Shown one piece after another: positions 50,944 to 60,257 of a DNA stretch of 64,000 nucleotides (within the stretch, counting starts at the first letter, position 1; the number at the start of each line of letters is the position of its first letter). The stretch is from Butyrivibrio sp. INlla18 (GTDB taxonomy: Bacteria; Bacillota; Clostridia; Lachnospirales; Lachnospiraceae), in NCBI RefSeq assembly GCF_900103635.1, contig NZ_FMXK01000003.1, forward strand, positions 1 through 64,000. Reading direction: 5' to 3'. The position numbers were made by a program, and so were the translations under genes. The notes under the pieces were generated by a model, which was not told the DNA's origin, searched no databases, and worked only from the letters and a program-made list of their open reading frames with translations.

Positions 50944-52800
50944 ATGAACATGCTGCTTGATCAGATAAATAAAACTGGAGATATAAAGAATATTCCTGCA
51001 AATAAATATCCTGAACTTGCACAGGAGATCAGAGAGTTTTTGATAGACAACCTTTCAATCACAGGTGGACACTTAGCTTCTAACCTTGGAACGGTTGAGC
51101 TTACAATGGCTCTCCATGTAGCTTTAGATCTTCCAGAAGACAAGATAATATGGGATGTAGGGCACCAGTCATACACTCACAAGATCCTTACTGGCAGGAA
51201 AGATAAATTCAGTACTCTTCGTCAGTACGGCGGAATCAGTGGTTTCCCCAAAAGATGTGAGAGCGATACAGACTGTTTTGACACAGGTCACAGCTCAACC
51301 TCTATTTCAGCAGGCCTTGGAATGGTCAAGGCTAGAGATCTTCAGCAGGATGACTACACAGTAGTATCTGTTATCGGTGATGGATCTCTTACTGGCGGAC
51401 TTGCCTATGAAGCCCTTAATAATGCAGCCAAATTGGAGACTAACTTTATCATTATCCTTAATGATAATGAGATGTCTATTTCTGAGAGCGTAGGCGGTAT
51501 GAACAAGTACCTTAACGGTGTTCGTACTGCAGAAGGGTACTTAAACCTCAAAGAGGACGTATACGCTCAGCTTCGTAAGAATAAAAAGGCAGTTACAGGA
51601 ATCAGAAGAGCCAAGAACAGCTTTAAGCAGCTCTTTGTACCTGGAATGGTATTTGAGAACCTTGGAATAACATACCTTGGACCAGTTAATGGTCATGATA
51701 CAGCAGGCCTTATCAGGACTATCAAGGAGGCCAAGAAGGTCAAAAAGGCAGTTATGATCCATGTTATGACCAAGAAAGGTAAGGGCTATGAGCCTGCAGA
51801 GAGACATCCTGCTAGATTCCATGGCACAGAACCTTTCCTTGTTGAGAATGGTCTTCCTAGAAATCCTAGAACTACTGCTAACTATCAGGATATCTTCAGC
51901 ACAGTTATGTGCAAGCTTGGAGACAGAAATAGCAAGGTGGTGGCTATTACTGCAGCTATGGCTGATGGTACAGGTCTTAAGAGATTTAGGAACATGTACA
52001 AGGATAGATTTGTAGATGCAGGCATTGCTGAGGAACATGCTGTTACTTTTGCAGCTGGTATGGCTACAGGTGGCTATAGACCAGTGTTTGCAGTTTATTC
52101 ATCCTTCCTTCAGAGGGCATATGACCAGATCTTAGAGGATGTATGTCTTCAGAACCTTCCTGTAGTCTTTGCTGTTGACAGGGCAGGACTTGTAGGAAGT
52201 GACGGCGAGACTCATCAGGGGATATTTGATATCTCATATCTTTCAACTATGCCTAATATGCACATCATGGCGCCAAAGAATAAATGGGAGCTTTCTGATA
52301 TGTTGAAGTTTGCTGTTGAGTTCAATGGACCAACTGCTATCAGATACCCTAGAGGAAATGCCTATGATGGTCTCAAGGAGTTCAGAGCTCCAATAGAGAT
52401 GGGCAAGTGCGAGCCTATCTATGAGGAAAAAGATATCTGTCTTCTGGCTCTTGGCAGTATGGTCAAGAGCGCAGAGGAAGTCAGAAATATCCTCAAAGAA
52501 CAGGGACTTAAGTGCAGTCTTGTGAATGCAAGATTTGCTAAGCCTATAGATACTGATTACATTCACATGGCAGCCAAGGACCACAAGCTCTTTGTAACAA
52601 TGGAAGAGAACGTTGCCTGCGGCGGTTATGGCGAGAAAGTAAGAGCATATCTTGATGAGAACAAGATCGATGCTGATATGCTTCAGATAGCTATTCCTGA
52701 TCAGTTTGTAACTCACGGAAATGTGGACAAGCTCAGACAGGAACTTGGAATAGATGCTAAGTCTATTGCAGATAGGATATTAAAAGAAATACACAGGTAA
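50944..52800 (+). CDS. dxs: 1-deoxy-D-xylulose-5-phosphate synthase
   Basis: The 618-aa protein has the thiamine-diphosphate motif GDGSLTGGLAYEALNNAA, HQSYTHKILTGR, the glutamate in DAGIAEEHAVTFAAG, and the DRAGLVGSDGETHQG block of the pyrimidine domain. It condenses pyruvate and glyceraldehyde-3-phosphate, the first step of the MEP isoprenoid pathway. It follows ispA by 10 bp. Confidence 0.97.
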   Translation: MNMLLDQINKTGDIKNIPANKYPELAQEIREFLIDNLSITGGHLASNLGTVELTMALHVALDLPEDKIIWDVGHQSYTHKILTGRKDKFSTLRQYGGISGFPKRCESDTDCFDTGHSSTSISAGLGMVKARDLQQDDYTVVSVIGDGSLTGGLAYEALNNAAKLETNFIIILNDNEMSISESVGGMNKYLNGVRTAEGYLNLKEDVYAQLRKNKKAVTGIRRAKNSFKQLFVPGMVFENLGITYLGPVNGHDTAGLIRTIKEAKKVKKAVMIHVMTKKGKGYEPAERHPARFHGTEPFLVENGLPRNPRTTANYQDIFSTVMCKLGDRNSKVVAITAAMADGTGLKRFRNMYKDRFVDAGIAEEHAVTFAAGMATGGYRPVFAVYSSFLQRAYDQILEDVCLQNLPVVFAVDRAGLVGSDGETHQGIFDISYLSTMPNMHIMAPKNKWELSDMLKFAVEFNGPTAIRYPRGNAYDGLKEFRAPIEMGKCEPIYEEKDICLLALGSMVKSAEEVRNILKEQGLKCSLVNARFAKPIDTDYIHMAAKDHKLFVTMEENVACGGYGEKVRAYLDENKIDADMLQIAIPDQFVTHGNVDKLRQELGIDAKSIADRILKEIHR

Positions 52801-52806
52801 TTTATT

Positions 52807-53706
52807 ATGGCAAAAGAAAAAGAGAGACTTGATGTCCTTCTTGTAAACAGAGGTCTTGCTACATCAAGAGAGAAAGCAAAGGCCCTCATAATGTCTGGCG
52901 ATGTCTTTGTGAATGGACAAAGAGAGGATAAGCCAGGGACTACTTTTGAAGAAGCCAAGATCACATCTCTAGAAGTAAAGGGGGATACTCTTCCTTATGT
53001 TAGTAGAGGCGGTCTCAAGCTTGAGAAGGCAGTTAACAACTTTGGATTTTCACTTGAATCAAAGGTTTGTATGGATATAGGCGCTTCAACTGGCGGATTT
53101 ACAGACTGTATGCTTCAAAATGGAGCGACCAAGGTCTATTCAGTTGATGTAGGTCATGGACAGCTTGATTGGAAGCTTAGAAGCGATGACCGAGTTGTCT
53201 GCATGGAAAAGACTAACTTTAGATACATGGTAAGAGCAGATATTCAGGATGATCTTGACTTTTCATCCTGCGATGTTTCTTTTATCTCACTTACCAAGAT
53301 ATTACTCCCAGCCAGAAACCTTCTAAAGGACGGCGGAGAAATGGTATGCCTTATCAAACCTCAGTTTGAAGCAGGAAGAGATAAGGTTGGCAAAAAAGGT
53401 GTAGTCAGAGATCCAAAGGTTCACGAAGAAGTTGTACACAGGATCATGGATTTCGTTGATATTGCAGGCTTTGAAGTGCTTCACCTTGATTTTTCACCTA
53501 TCAAGGGACCAGAAGGAAACATAGAGTATCTGATCCACATCAGAAAGAATCCTGAGTTTAATGAGAAAGTTTCTGAGCTCACAGAGGCTGATGGTGAGAA
53601 GATATTAAAAGAGATATGTGAAGCCAAAACTGGTATCTCACATACTCCTGAAATGGAAAAGCTAATTGCAGAGACTGTAGACAGAGCCCACGGCAAACTT
53701 GATTAA
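52807..53706 (+). CDS. tlyA: TlyA-family rRNA (cytidine-2'-O)-methyltransferase
   Basis: The 299-aa protein has an N-terminal S4 RNA-binding domain (ERLDVLLVNRGLATSREKAK) and an FtsJ-like methyltransferase core with SAM loop MDIGASTGGFTDCMLQNGA. TlyA methylates 16S and 23S rRNA in mycobacteria; the Firmicute version is often labelled hemolysin by history. The gene starts 6 bp after dxs; its ribosome site is weak. Confidence 0.92.
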   Translation: MAKEKERLDVLLVNRGLATSREKAKALIMSGDVFVNGQREDKPGTTFEEAKITSLEVKGDTLPYVSRGGLKLEKAVNNFGFSLESKVCMDIGASTGGFTDCMLQNGATKVYSVDVGHGQLDWKLRSDDRVVCMEKTNFRYMVRADIQDDLDFSSCDVSFISLTKILLPARNLLKDGGEMVCLIKPQFEAGRDKVGKKGVVRDPKVHEEVVHRIMDFVDIAGFEVLHLDFSPIKGPEGNIEYLIHIRKNPEFNEKVSELTEADGEKILKEICEAKTGISHTPEMEKLIAETVDRAHGKLD

Positions 53707-53726
53707 AGCATTATTGGGGAATATAG

Positions 53727-54569
53727 ATGGATAACTTTTGTATAGTTACTAACAGAAACAAGGATATAAACCTTGAGATCACTAATTATATCAAGGGATA
53801 TCTTGAAAAACACGGCAAGAAATGTGTTATAGCTGAGAGCGAAAAGATCAGAGATGACAAGCACACTGGCAAAGAGTTTAAGAGTGCTATTCCAAAGGAT
53901 TCTGACCTTTGTATTGTTCTTGGCGGCGATGGCACAATGCTTCAGGCAGCTAGAAGTGCCGCTATCTATGACATTCCGATCATAGGTGTCAATTTAGGAA
54001 CACTTGGATATCTTGCAGAAGTTGAAAAAAATGGCATCGACAATGCTCTTGAGCAGATCCTTGCCGGTAAGTATGAGATAGAAGATAGGATGATGCTTGA
54101 TGGCAGTATGGGAGACAAGAAGGATTACTGTCTCAATGATATTGCCATTACAAGGTATTCATCTATTTCAGCAATAGATTACAATATTTACGTCAATGAC
54201 CTTTTGCTCTGCACTTATCATGCAGATGGTATCATAGTTTCAACTCCTACAGGATCAACAGGCTACAATATGTCTGCAGGTGGTCCTATCGTGGAGCCTT
54301 CAGCCAATATGATACTTATAACTCCAATATGCCCACATACTCTTAATTCAAGGAGTTTGGTGCTTTCATCAAAGACTAAGGTCGAAGTTGAGATTGGGGC
54401 CTTTAGAGACAACATAAGTCAAAAGGTTGTGGCCAGCTTTGATGGATGCGGTATAATTGAAATGACAACAGGGGATAGGATCTCAATTCAGAGGTCCGAC
54501 ATGACAACCAGGATACTAAAGCTCAACAGAGTCAGCTTTTTACAGGTTCTTGGTGAAAAGTTTAGATAA
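53727..54569 (+). CDS. nadK: NAD kinase
   Basis: The 280-aa protein has GGDGTMLQAARSA, the family's catalytic glycine loop, LNDIAITR (NE/D motif), and STPTGSTGYNMSAGGPI. It phosphorylates NAD to NADP. GGGGA precedes the ATG. Gene order tlyA-nadK-argR-recN is typical of Firmicutes. Confidence 0.95.
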   Translation: MDNFCIVTNRNKDINLEITNYIKGYLEKHGKKCVIAESEKIRDDKHTGKEFKSAIPKDSDLCIVLGGDGTMLQAARSAAIYDIPIIGVNLGTLGYLAEVEKNGIDNALEQILAGKYEIEDRMMLDGSMGDKKDYCLNDIAITRYSSISAIDYNIYVNDLLLCTYHADGIIVSTPTGSTGYNMSAGGPIVEPSANMILITPICPHTLNSRSLVLSSKTKVEVEIGAFRDNISQKVVASFDGCGIIEMTTGDRISIQRSDMTTRILKLNRVSFLQVLGEKFR

Positions 54570-54597
54570 TATATGATTGTGAAGGGGAAGGTTAGAA

Positions 54598-55053
54598 ATG
54601 AAGAAAAACAGACACGACAAGATCATCGAGATCATCGCAAGAAATGTTGTAGAGACACAGGAACAGCTTGCAGCTCTTTTAAAGGACGCTGGTTATGATG
54701 TTACTCAGGCAACAGTTTCAAGGGATATCAGGCAGATGAAGCTTACCAAGCAGGTAACAGAAGATGGTAAGTCAAAATATGTATATTCAACTGCAGACAG
54801 CGATATAATGCAGGACAAATATGTTAGCGTTCTCAAAGCTGGATTTGTAAGTATGGATCTGGCTCAGAATATATTAGTTATGAAGACAGTATCAGGTATG
54901 GCTATGGCTCTTGCTGCAGCCCTTGATGCACTTAATTTTCCACAGATCGTTGGATGTATCGCTGGTGATGACACTATCATGATCGCCATTAAGACCAACG
55001 AGGAAGCGGTAGAGATCATGGAGGAGATCCAGACTCTCATGAATGAAGACTAA
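54598..55053 (+). CDS. argR: Arginine repressor ArgR/AhrC
   Basis: The 151-aa protein has an N-terminal winged HTH (ETQEQLAALLKDAGYDVTQA, VSRDIRQMKL) and a C-terminal oligomerisation/arginine domain with IAGDDTIMI. It represses arginine synthesis genes when arginine is high. AAGGGGAAGG precedes the ATG. Confidence 0.95.
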   Translation: MKKNRHDKIIEIIARNVVETQEQLAALLKDAGYDVTQATVSRDIRQMKLTKQVTEDGKSKYVYSTADSDIMQDKYVSVLKAGFVSMDLAQNILVMKTVSGMAMALAAALDALNFPQIVGCIAGDDTIMIAIKTNEEAVEIMEEIQTLMNED

Positions 55054-55069
55054 ATAAATTTTGGCGGGG

Positions 55070-55084
55070 TCCTCTTTTAGAGGA
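55070..55084 (+). promoter_or_regulatory. Hairpin covering the recN ribosome site
   Basis: TCCTCT, TTT, AGAGGA: a perfect 6-bp stem. The right arm is the Shine-Dalgarno sequence of recN (AGAGGAG, 55079-55085). Confidence 0.5.
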
Positions 55085-55092
55085 GATGAAAA

Positions 55093-56784
55093 ATGTTATA
55101 TAGTTTGCATGTAAAGAACCTGGCTCTTATAAAAGAGCAGGAGATCGAGTTTTCCAAGGGACTAAATATTCTTACCGGTGAAACTGGTGCTGGTAAATCA
55201 GTCATCATAGGTTCAGTCAATCTTGCTCTTGGTGGCAAGACAGATGCTGGGCTTATCAGGACTGGCGAAGAGTCAGCTCTGGTGGAACTTACTTTTGGGG
55301 AATTAAATGATCAGCAAAAAAAGTTCATAAAGGATATGGATATTGACCTTGATGAGGATGGAACAGTTATCATTCAGCGCAAGATCATGCCTGGAAGAAG
55401 CATTTCAAAGATCTGCGGCGAGACTGTTTCAGCTAGGCAGCTCAAAGATATTGCCAGCATTCTCATAAATATCCACGGACAAAATGATCATCAAGAGCTT
55501 CTTCACAAGAAAAAGCACATGGAGATTCTTGATGATTATTGTATGAATGAGCTAAAAACTCCGCTTCAGGAGCTTTCGCTTAGATATGAAGAGATGAGAT
55601 CTCTTGAAAAAGAGCTTGAGGACATGAGCATGGATGAGTCTTCAAGACTTAGAGAGCAGGAGCTTTTGGAGTTTGAAGTTAATGAGATAAATGATGCAAA
55701 TGTAGTACTTGGCGAAGACGAAGAGCTTGAGAGCAGATACCACAAGATGGTAAATAGCAGAAAGATCTCAGAAGCCGCCTATGCAGCATCAGCCATGACT
55801 TCAGGTAATGACGGAGAAGACAGCGCATCAGACCTTATTGGCCGCGCTGTAAGGGAGCTGTCATCTGTTTCTAATTATGACAGCGATATAGAAGATCTTT
55901 TGTCCCAGTTATCAGACATAGAGAACCTCCTGACAGACTTTAATCACAGCTTGTCAGATTATGTCTCTGACCTTGAGTTTGACGACGAAGACTTTAGAAA
56001 TACAGAAGACAGACTTAATACCTTAAATCATCTTAAGGACAAGTACGGCGGAAGCTTAGAAAAGGTTCTTGAGTACCTTGAGGAAAAGTCTAGTAGGCTT
56101 GAAGCTCTTTCAGATCTTGATGCTGTAAGAAATAAGCTTACTAAGTCTTTGGATGACAAGAAGAAAGAAGTTCTTTTACTATGTAAAAAGATCTCAGATA
56201 TCAGGAAGAAGGGAGCAAGATCTCTTCAGGACAAGCTCACAGAGGCTCTTATTGACCTTAATTTCCTGGATGTGAGATTTGAAATAGAAATAAAGAGTGA
56301 TGAAGATAAGATTTCTTCAAAGGGCTATGATGATGCACAGTTCATGATATCAACAAACCCTGGTGAAGCCATGAGACCACTTGATCAGATTGCCAGCGGT
56401 GGCGAACTTTCAAGGATCATGCTTGCACTTAAGACTGTGGTTGCTGACAAGGACGATATCAGCACTCTTATATTTGATGAGATTGATGCCGGAATCAGCG
56501 GCAGAACAGCCTGGAAGGTTTCCCAGAAGCTGGGTGAACTTTCAAAGGATCACCAGATTATCTGCATTACGCATCTTCCACAGATCGCTGCTATGTCAGA
56601 TACTCATTTCATGATCGAAAAGGGACTTGATGACGGCAGAACAGTAACAAGCATTTCAAAGCTTGACGCAGACGCTTCTACAAGTGAACTGGCTAGACTC
56701 CTAGGCGGTGAAGAGATCACTGATGCAGTTATTCAAAATGCACTTGAGATGCGCAAATTGGCAGAAGAGACTAAACGAGGATAA
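55093..56784 (+). CDS. recN: DNA repair protein RecN
   Basis: The 563-aa SMC-like protein has Walker A GETGAGKSVIIGS, a long coiled-coil centre, ABC signature IASGGELSRIMLALK and Walker B LIFDEIDAGISGRTA. It gathers DNA ends in double-strand-break repair. The ribosome site sits in a small hairpin. Confidence 0.96.
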   Translation: MLYSLHVKNLALIKEQEIEFSKGLNILTGETGAGKSVIIGSVNLALGGKTDAGLIRTGEESALVELTFGELNDQQKKFIKDMDIDLDEDGTVIIQRKIMPGRSISKICGETVSARQLKDIASILINIHGQNDHQELLHKKKHMEILDDYCMNELKTPLQELSLRYEEMRSLEKELEDMSMDESSRLREQELLEFEVNEINDANVVLGEDEELESRYHKMVNSRKISEAAYAASAMTSGNDGEDSASDLIGRAVRELSSVSNYDSDIEDLLSQLSDIENLLTDFNHSLSDYVSDLEFDDEDFRNTEDRLNTLNHLKDKYGGSLEKVLEYLEEKSSRLEALSDLDAVRNKLTKSLDDKKKEVLLLCKKISDIRKKGARSLQDKLTEALIDLNFLDVRFEIEIKSDEDKISSKGYDDAQFMISTNPGEAMRPLDQIASGGELSRIMLALKTVVADKDDISTLIFDEIDAGISGRTAWKVSQKLGELSKDHQIICITHLPQIAAMSDTHFMIEKGLDDGRTVTSISKLDADASTSELARLLGGEEITDAVIQNALEMRKLAEETKRG

Positions 56785-56789
56785 AAAAG

Positions 56790-57437
56790 ATGACTATCGA
56801 CAATGATGATCTTATGAACAGCATAATTGCTTCTCTTGGAAGAATAGATACTATTCCTCTTGATGAGATTCCAAATATTGATCTGTATATGGATCAGCTC
56901 ACGACTTTTATGGATGAGAGACTCAAAAAGACTACAAGACATCCTGAGACTGATAAGATCCTAACTAAGACCATGATCAATAACTATGCCAAGAATGATC
57001 TTTTACCACCTCCAGTGAGAAAAAAGTATTCCAAAGATCATCTTATTCTTTTGATATTTATCTATTATCTTAAGAGTATTTTATCTATAAATGACATACA
57101 GACACTTATTGAGCCTCTAAAGAACAGGTTCCATGTAAGTGATGACGAACTTAATCTTAGTAAGATATATGAAACAGCCTTCGATCTTCAGAAGGAAGAA
57201 CTTGAGCCTGTTATTGAAGACCTCAAAAAGAAATATGAGAGAGCAGGCGAGACCTTCACAAACCTTAATATTACAGAGGATGAGAAAAAGAGAATGCAGC
57301 TCTTTTCCTTCATAACTCTTTTATCCTATGACGTTTATGTTAAAAAGCTTCTCATAGAGAAGATCCTTGATAACGTGACCAAAGAGGAGGACGAGGCGAA
57401 GGCAAAGAAAGATAAGAGCAAGGAAAAGAAGAAGTAA
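56790..57437 (+). CDS. DUF1836-domain protein
   Basis: The 215-aa protein matches DUF1836 by layout: a helical domain with ILTKTMINNYAKNDLLPPPV followed by KKYSKDHLILLIFIYYLKSI, which looks like a MerR-like HTH, and a Lys/Glu-rich tail. Function is unknown; a DNA-binding role is inferred. It is 5 bp after recN and its stop overlaps the pcrA ATG by one base. Confidence 0.85.
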   Translation: MTIDNDDLMNSIIASLGRIDTIPLDEIPNIDLYMDQLTTFMDERLKKTTRHPETDKILTKTMINNYAKNDLLPPPVRKKYSKDHLILLIFIYYLKSILSINDIQTLIEPLKNRFHVSDDELNLSKIYETAFDLQKEELEPVIEDLKKKYERAGETFTNLNITEDEKKRMQLFSFITLLSYDVYVKKLLIEKILDNVTKEEDEAKAKKDKSKEKKK

Positions 57438-59896
57438 TGGGAATTTACGATACACTTAATACGCAGCAGAAAAAAGCTGTTCTTCAGACGGATGGTCCAG
57501 TGCTGATCCTGGCAGGAGCAGGTTCCGGTAAGACCAGAGTCCTCACCCACAGAGTTGCATACCTTATCGATGAATGCAACGTCAATCCATGGAATATAAT
57601 GGCTATCACCTTCACCAACAAGGCAGCAGGTGAGATGCGTGAAAGAGTAGACAAGATCGTCGGATTTGGAGCTGAGAGCATTTGGGTTTCAACCTTCCAC
57701 TCCAGCTGCGTAAGGATCCTTAGAAGATATGCCGACAGACTTGGCTTCGACAATAACTTTACGATCTATGATACTGATGATTCTAAGAGTCTTATGAAGG
57801 ATATCTGCAAGAGATTCCAGCTTGAAACTACTCAGCTCAAGCTTCGCAATATCATGGGCAGCATATCCAGATGTAAAGACAATCTGGTTTCTCCAGAAGA
57901 ATACGCATTAAGTACAAATAATGAATATAACAAGGTCCGCATTTCAAAGGCATATACTGAGTATCAGAATGCTCTCAAAAAGAATAATGCCATGGACTTT
58001 GATGACCTTATCTTTAAGACTGTAGAGCTCTTTAAGACTAATCCTGATGTCCTTGAATCATATCAGGACAGATTCCGTTATATCATGGTGGATGAGTATC
58101 AGGATACCAACAATGCTCAGTTTGAGCTCATAAGGCTCCTTGCTGACAAGTACAGGAACCTTTGCGTTGTAGGTGATGATGACCAGAGTATCTACAGATT
58201 TAGAGGCGCTAACATCAGAAATATCCTTGATTTTGAGAAGGTATATCCTGATGCAACTGTTATAAAGCTTGAGCAGAACTACCGCTCAACCCAGGAAATC
58301 CTTGATGCTGCCAATGCTGTCATCAGTAACAACTACGGCCGTAAGGACAAGGCTCTTTGGACAGATCAAAAGGATGGGGATAAGGTCAAGCTTGTGGAGT
58401 TTGATACAGGAGAAGATGAAGCTAAGTTTGTTGCCACGGATTTGGGCAAATTAAAAAGAAGTGGCAAATTAAATTATAATGATGTAGCCGTTCTTTATAG
58501 AACTAATGCACAATCTCGTCTTTTTGAAAAATGGTTTGCTGCAGAAGGAATTCCATACAATGTTGTTGGTGGAGTTAATTTCTATTCAAGAAGAGAAATT
58601 AAAGATATTTTGGCGTATTTAAAGGTCATAGATAATGGTCAGGATGATATCGCAGTAAAAAGAATTATCAATGTTCCTAAGAGAGGTATAGGAGCAACGA
58701 CCATTGAATATGTTCAGGAATATGCTATAGAGAGACAAATTAGTTTCTATGATGCTTTGTGTGAAGCTGATCAGATTGTTGCAGTTGCAAGAAGTGCTAG
58801 CAAATTGAAAGATTTTGTTACAATGATCAGAGCTTTTAGAACAAAAGCTAAAAGCTATTCAGTAGAAGATTTAACAAAAGACATCATTGATGTTACTGGC
58901 TATATGAAGTATGTAGAAACTTTGGATGAAGATGAAGAAGACAATAGCGGTGATAATAGTAGAAAAGCCAATTTGGATGAGTTGATCTCAGCTATTGTTG
59001 AATATGAAAGACGCGTTGAGGAAGAAGGCAATGAATCGCCTAGTATATCTGGATATTTGGAGAATGTAGCTCTTATTTCTGACCTTGATAGAGTAGATGA
59101 GGATGGTGAAAAAGTTCTCCTTATGACTCTTCATAGTGCCAAGGGACTTGAGTTTGAGCACGTTTACCTTGCCGGCATGGAAGAGGGTGTGTTCCCATCT
59201 TACATGACACTTCAGTGCGAGGATTCAGATCCTGAGGGCATTGAAGAGGAGAGAAGACTTGCTTATGTAGGAATTACAAGAGCTAAGAAGCATTTAACTC
59301 TTACTGCTGCAAGGCGCAGAATGGTAAGAGGCGAGACAATGTACAACAGACTTAGCCGATTTGTTACTGAGATTCCTGACAACATGCTTGAAAACGCCAA
59401 GCCTCAGAGTAGTAAGCCAGCATTTCTTTTTGATGATGGCGAATCAATCGACGAGTATGAAGGTGTTGAGAGTACATATGAAAAGTCCCGTAGAAGTAGC
59501 TCTTTTGACGACTACGATGGACCAAGCCTTAAGTCATCTTACCAGAACAAGAACTTTGGAAGTAGCAGCGGCGTTTCACAGCTTTCCAATTCTTATAAGC
59601 TAAAGGCAAAGCCTGCTCCAAAGAAGCCAAGAGCAGTGCCACAGAGTAAGCCTTACATTGCTGGCGCAGCCAAGACACATACAAAGGGCACTCTTGCAGG
59701 TCTATCTAAGGGAATGCCAATGGCAGCGTCCAAGCCTGATTACAATGTTGGAGATAAGGTCTCACACATCAAGTACGGCGTAGGAGTAGTAACTTCTCTA
59801 GAAGAAGGACCACGTGATTACAAGGTAACAGTCAACTTCGACAACTGCGGCCAGAAGATCATGTATGCTGCTTTTGCAAAACTTAAGAAAGTGTGA
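57437..59896 (+). CDS. pcrA: UvrD/PcrA-type ATP-dependent DNA helicase
   Basis: The 819-aa superfamily 1A helicase has motif I GAGSGKTRVLTHR, motif II DEYQDTN, motif III GDDDQSIYRFRGA, motif IV QNYRST, motif V TLHSAKGLEFEHV and motif VI YVGITRAKK. The C-terminal region ends in a Tudor-like NVGDKVSHIKYGVGVV, which contacts RNA polymerase in PcrA. Residues ~334-543 (58437-59065) use TTA/TTG for leucine in 12 of 14 cases, against 1 of 27 before them, suggesting a recombined internal segment. The frame is intact. Confidence 0.95.
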   Translation: MGIYDTLNTQQKKAVLQTDGPVLILAGAGSGKTRVLTHRVAYLIDECNVNPWNIMAITFTNKAAGEMRERVDKIVGFGAESIWVSTFHSSCVRILRRYADRLGFDNNFTIYDTDDSKSLMKDICKRFQLETTQLKLRNIMGSISRCKDNLVSPEEYALSTNNEYNKVRISKAYTEYQNALKKNNAMDFDDLIFKTVELFKTNPDVLESYQDRFRYIMVDEYQDTNNAQFELIRLLADKYRNLCVVGDDDQSIYRFRGANIRNILDFEKVYPDATVIKLEQNYRSTQEILDAANAVISNNYGRKDKALWTDQKDGDKVKLVEFDTGEDEAKFVATDLGKLKRSGKLNYNDVAVLYRTNAQSRLFEKWFAAEGIPYNVVGGVNFYSRREIKDILAYLKVIDNGQDDIAVKRIINVPKRGIGATTIEYVQEYAIERQISFYDALCEADQIVAVARSASKLKDFVTMIRAFRTKAKSYSVEDLTKDIIDVTGYMKYVETLDEDEEDNSGDNSRKANLDELISAIVEYERRVEEEGNESPSISGYLENVALISDLDRVDEDGEKVLLMTLHSAKGLEFEHVYLAGMEEGVFPSYMTLQCEDSDPEGIEEERRLAYVGITRAKKHLTLTAARRRMVRGETMYNRLSRFVTEIPDNMLENAKPQSSKPAFLFDDGESIDEYEGVESTYEKSRRSSSFDDYDGPSLKSSYQNKNFGSSSGVSQLSNSYKLKAKPAPKKPRAVPQSKPYIAGAAKTHTKGTLAGLSKGMPMAASKPDYNVGDKVSHIKYGVGVVTSLEEGPRDYKVTVNFDNCGQKIMYAAFAKLKKV

Positions 59897-59978
59897 AATA
59901 ATCCGGCATTCAATTACGTTTAATATTATATATGCTATACTTAATCTAGATTATTTATTTGAGAAAGGGGTTACTAAG

Positions 59979-60245
59979 ATGGAAGTAAAATCAAAGATTG
60001 ACGACATTATTGAACTTACAAGAATTAACGAACTTCTGGACAAGAGAGAGGCTGCAAATGCCAAGAAGCCTTCTAACGTGATCCTTTGGATTTTGGCTGT
60101 AATTGGATCTATTTCAGCTGTAGCGATCATTTCATACCTTGTATATCGCTATATGACACCAGCCTTTGAAGATGATTATTATGATGATGATTTCGACGAT
60201 TTCGAAGATGACTTCGATGACGAAGATTTTATCAGGGAAAGTTAA
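59979..60245 (+). CDS. Small membrane protein with acidic tail
   Basis: The 88-aa protein has a basic, helical N-terminus (ELTRINELLDKREAANAKK), one membrane segment (~33-55, VILWILAVIGSISAVAIIS) and a Asp/Glu/Tyr/Phe-rich C-terminal tail. No named family is recognised; similar small proteins are common in Lachnospiraceae. ATG 59979 has AAAGGGG upstream; the longer frame from 59865 overlaps pcrA and lacks a ribosome site. Confidence 0.75.
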   Translation: MEVKSKIDDIIELTRINELLDKREAANAKKPSNVILWILAVIGSISAVAIISYLVYRYMTPAFEDDYYDDDFDDFEDDFDDEDFIRES

Positions 60246-60257
60246 GAATTAATTACC

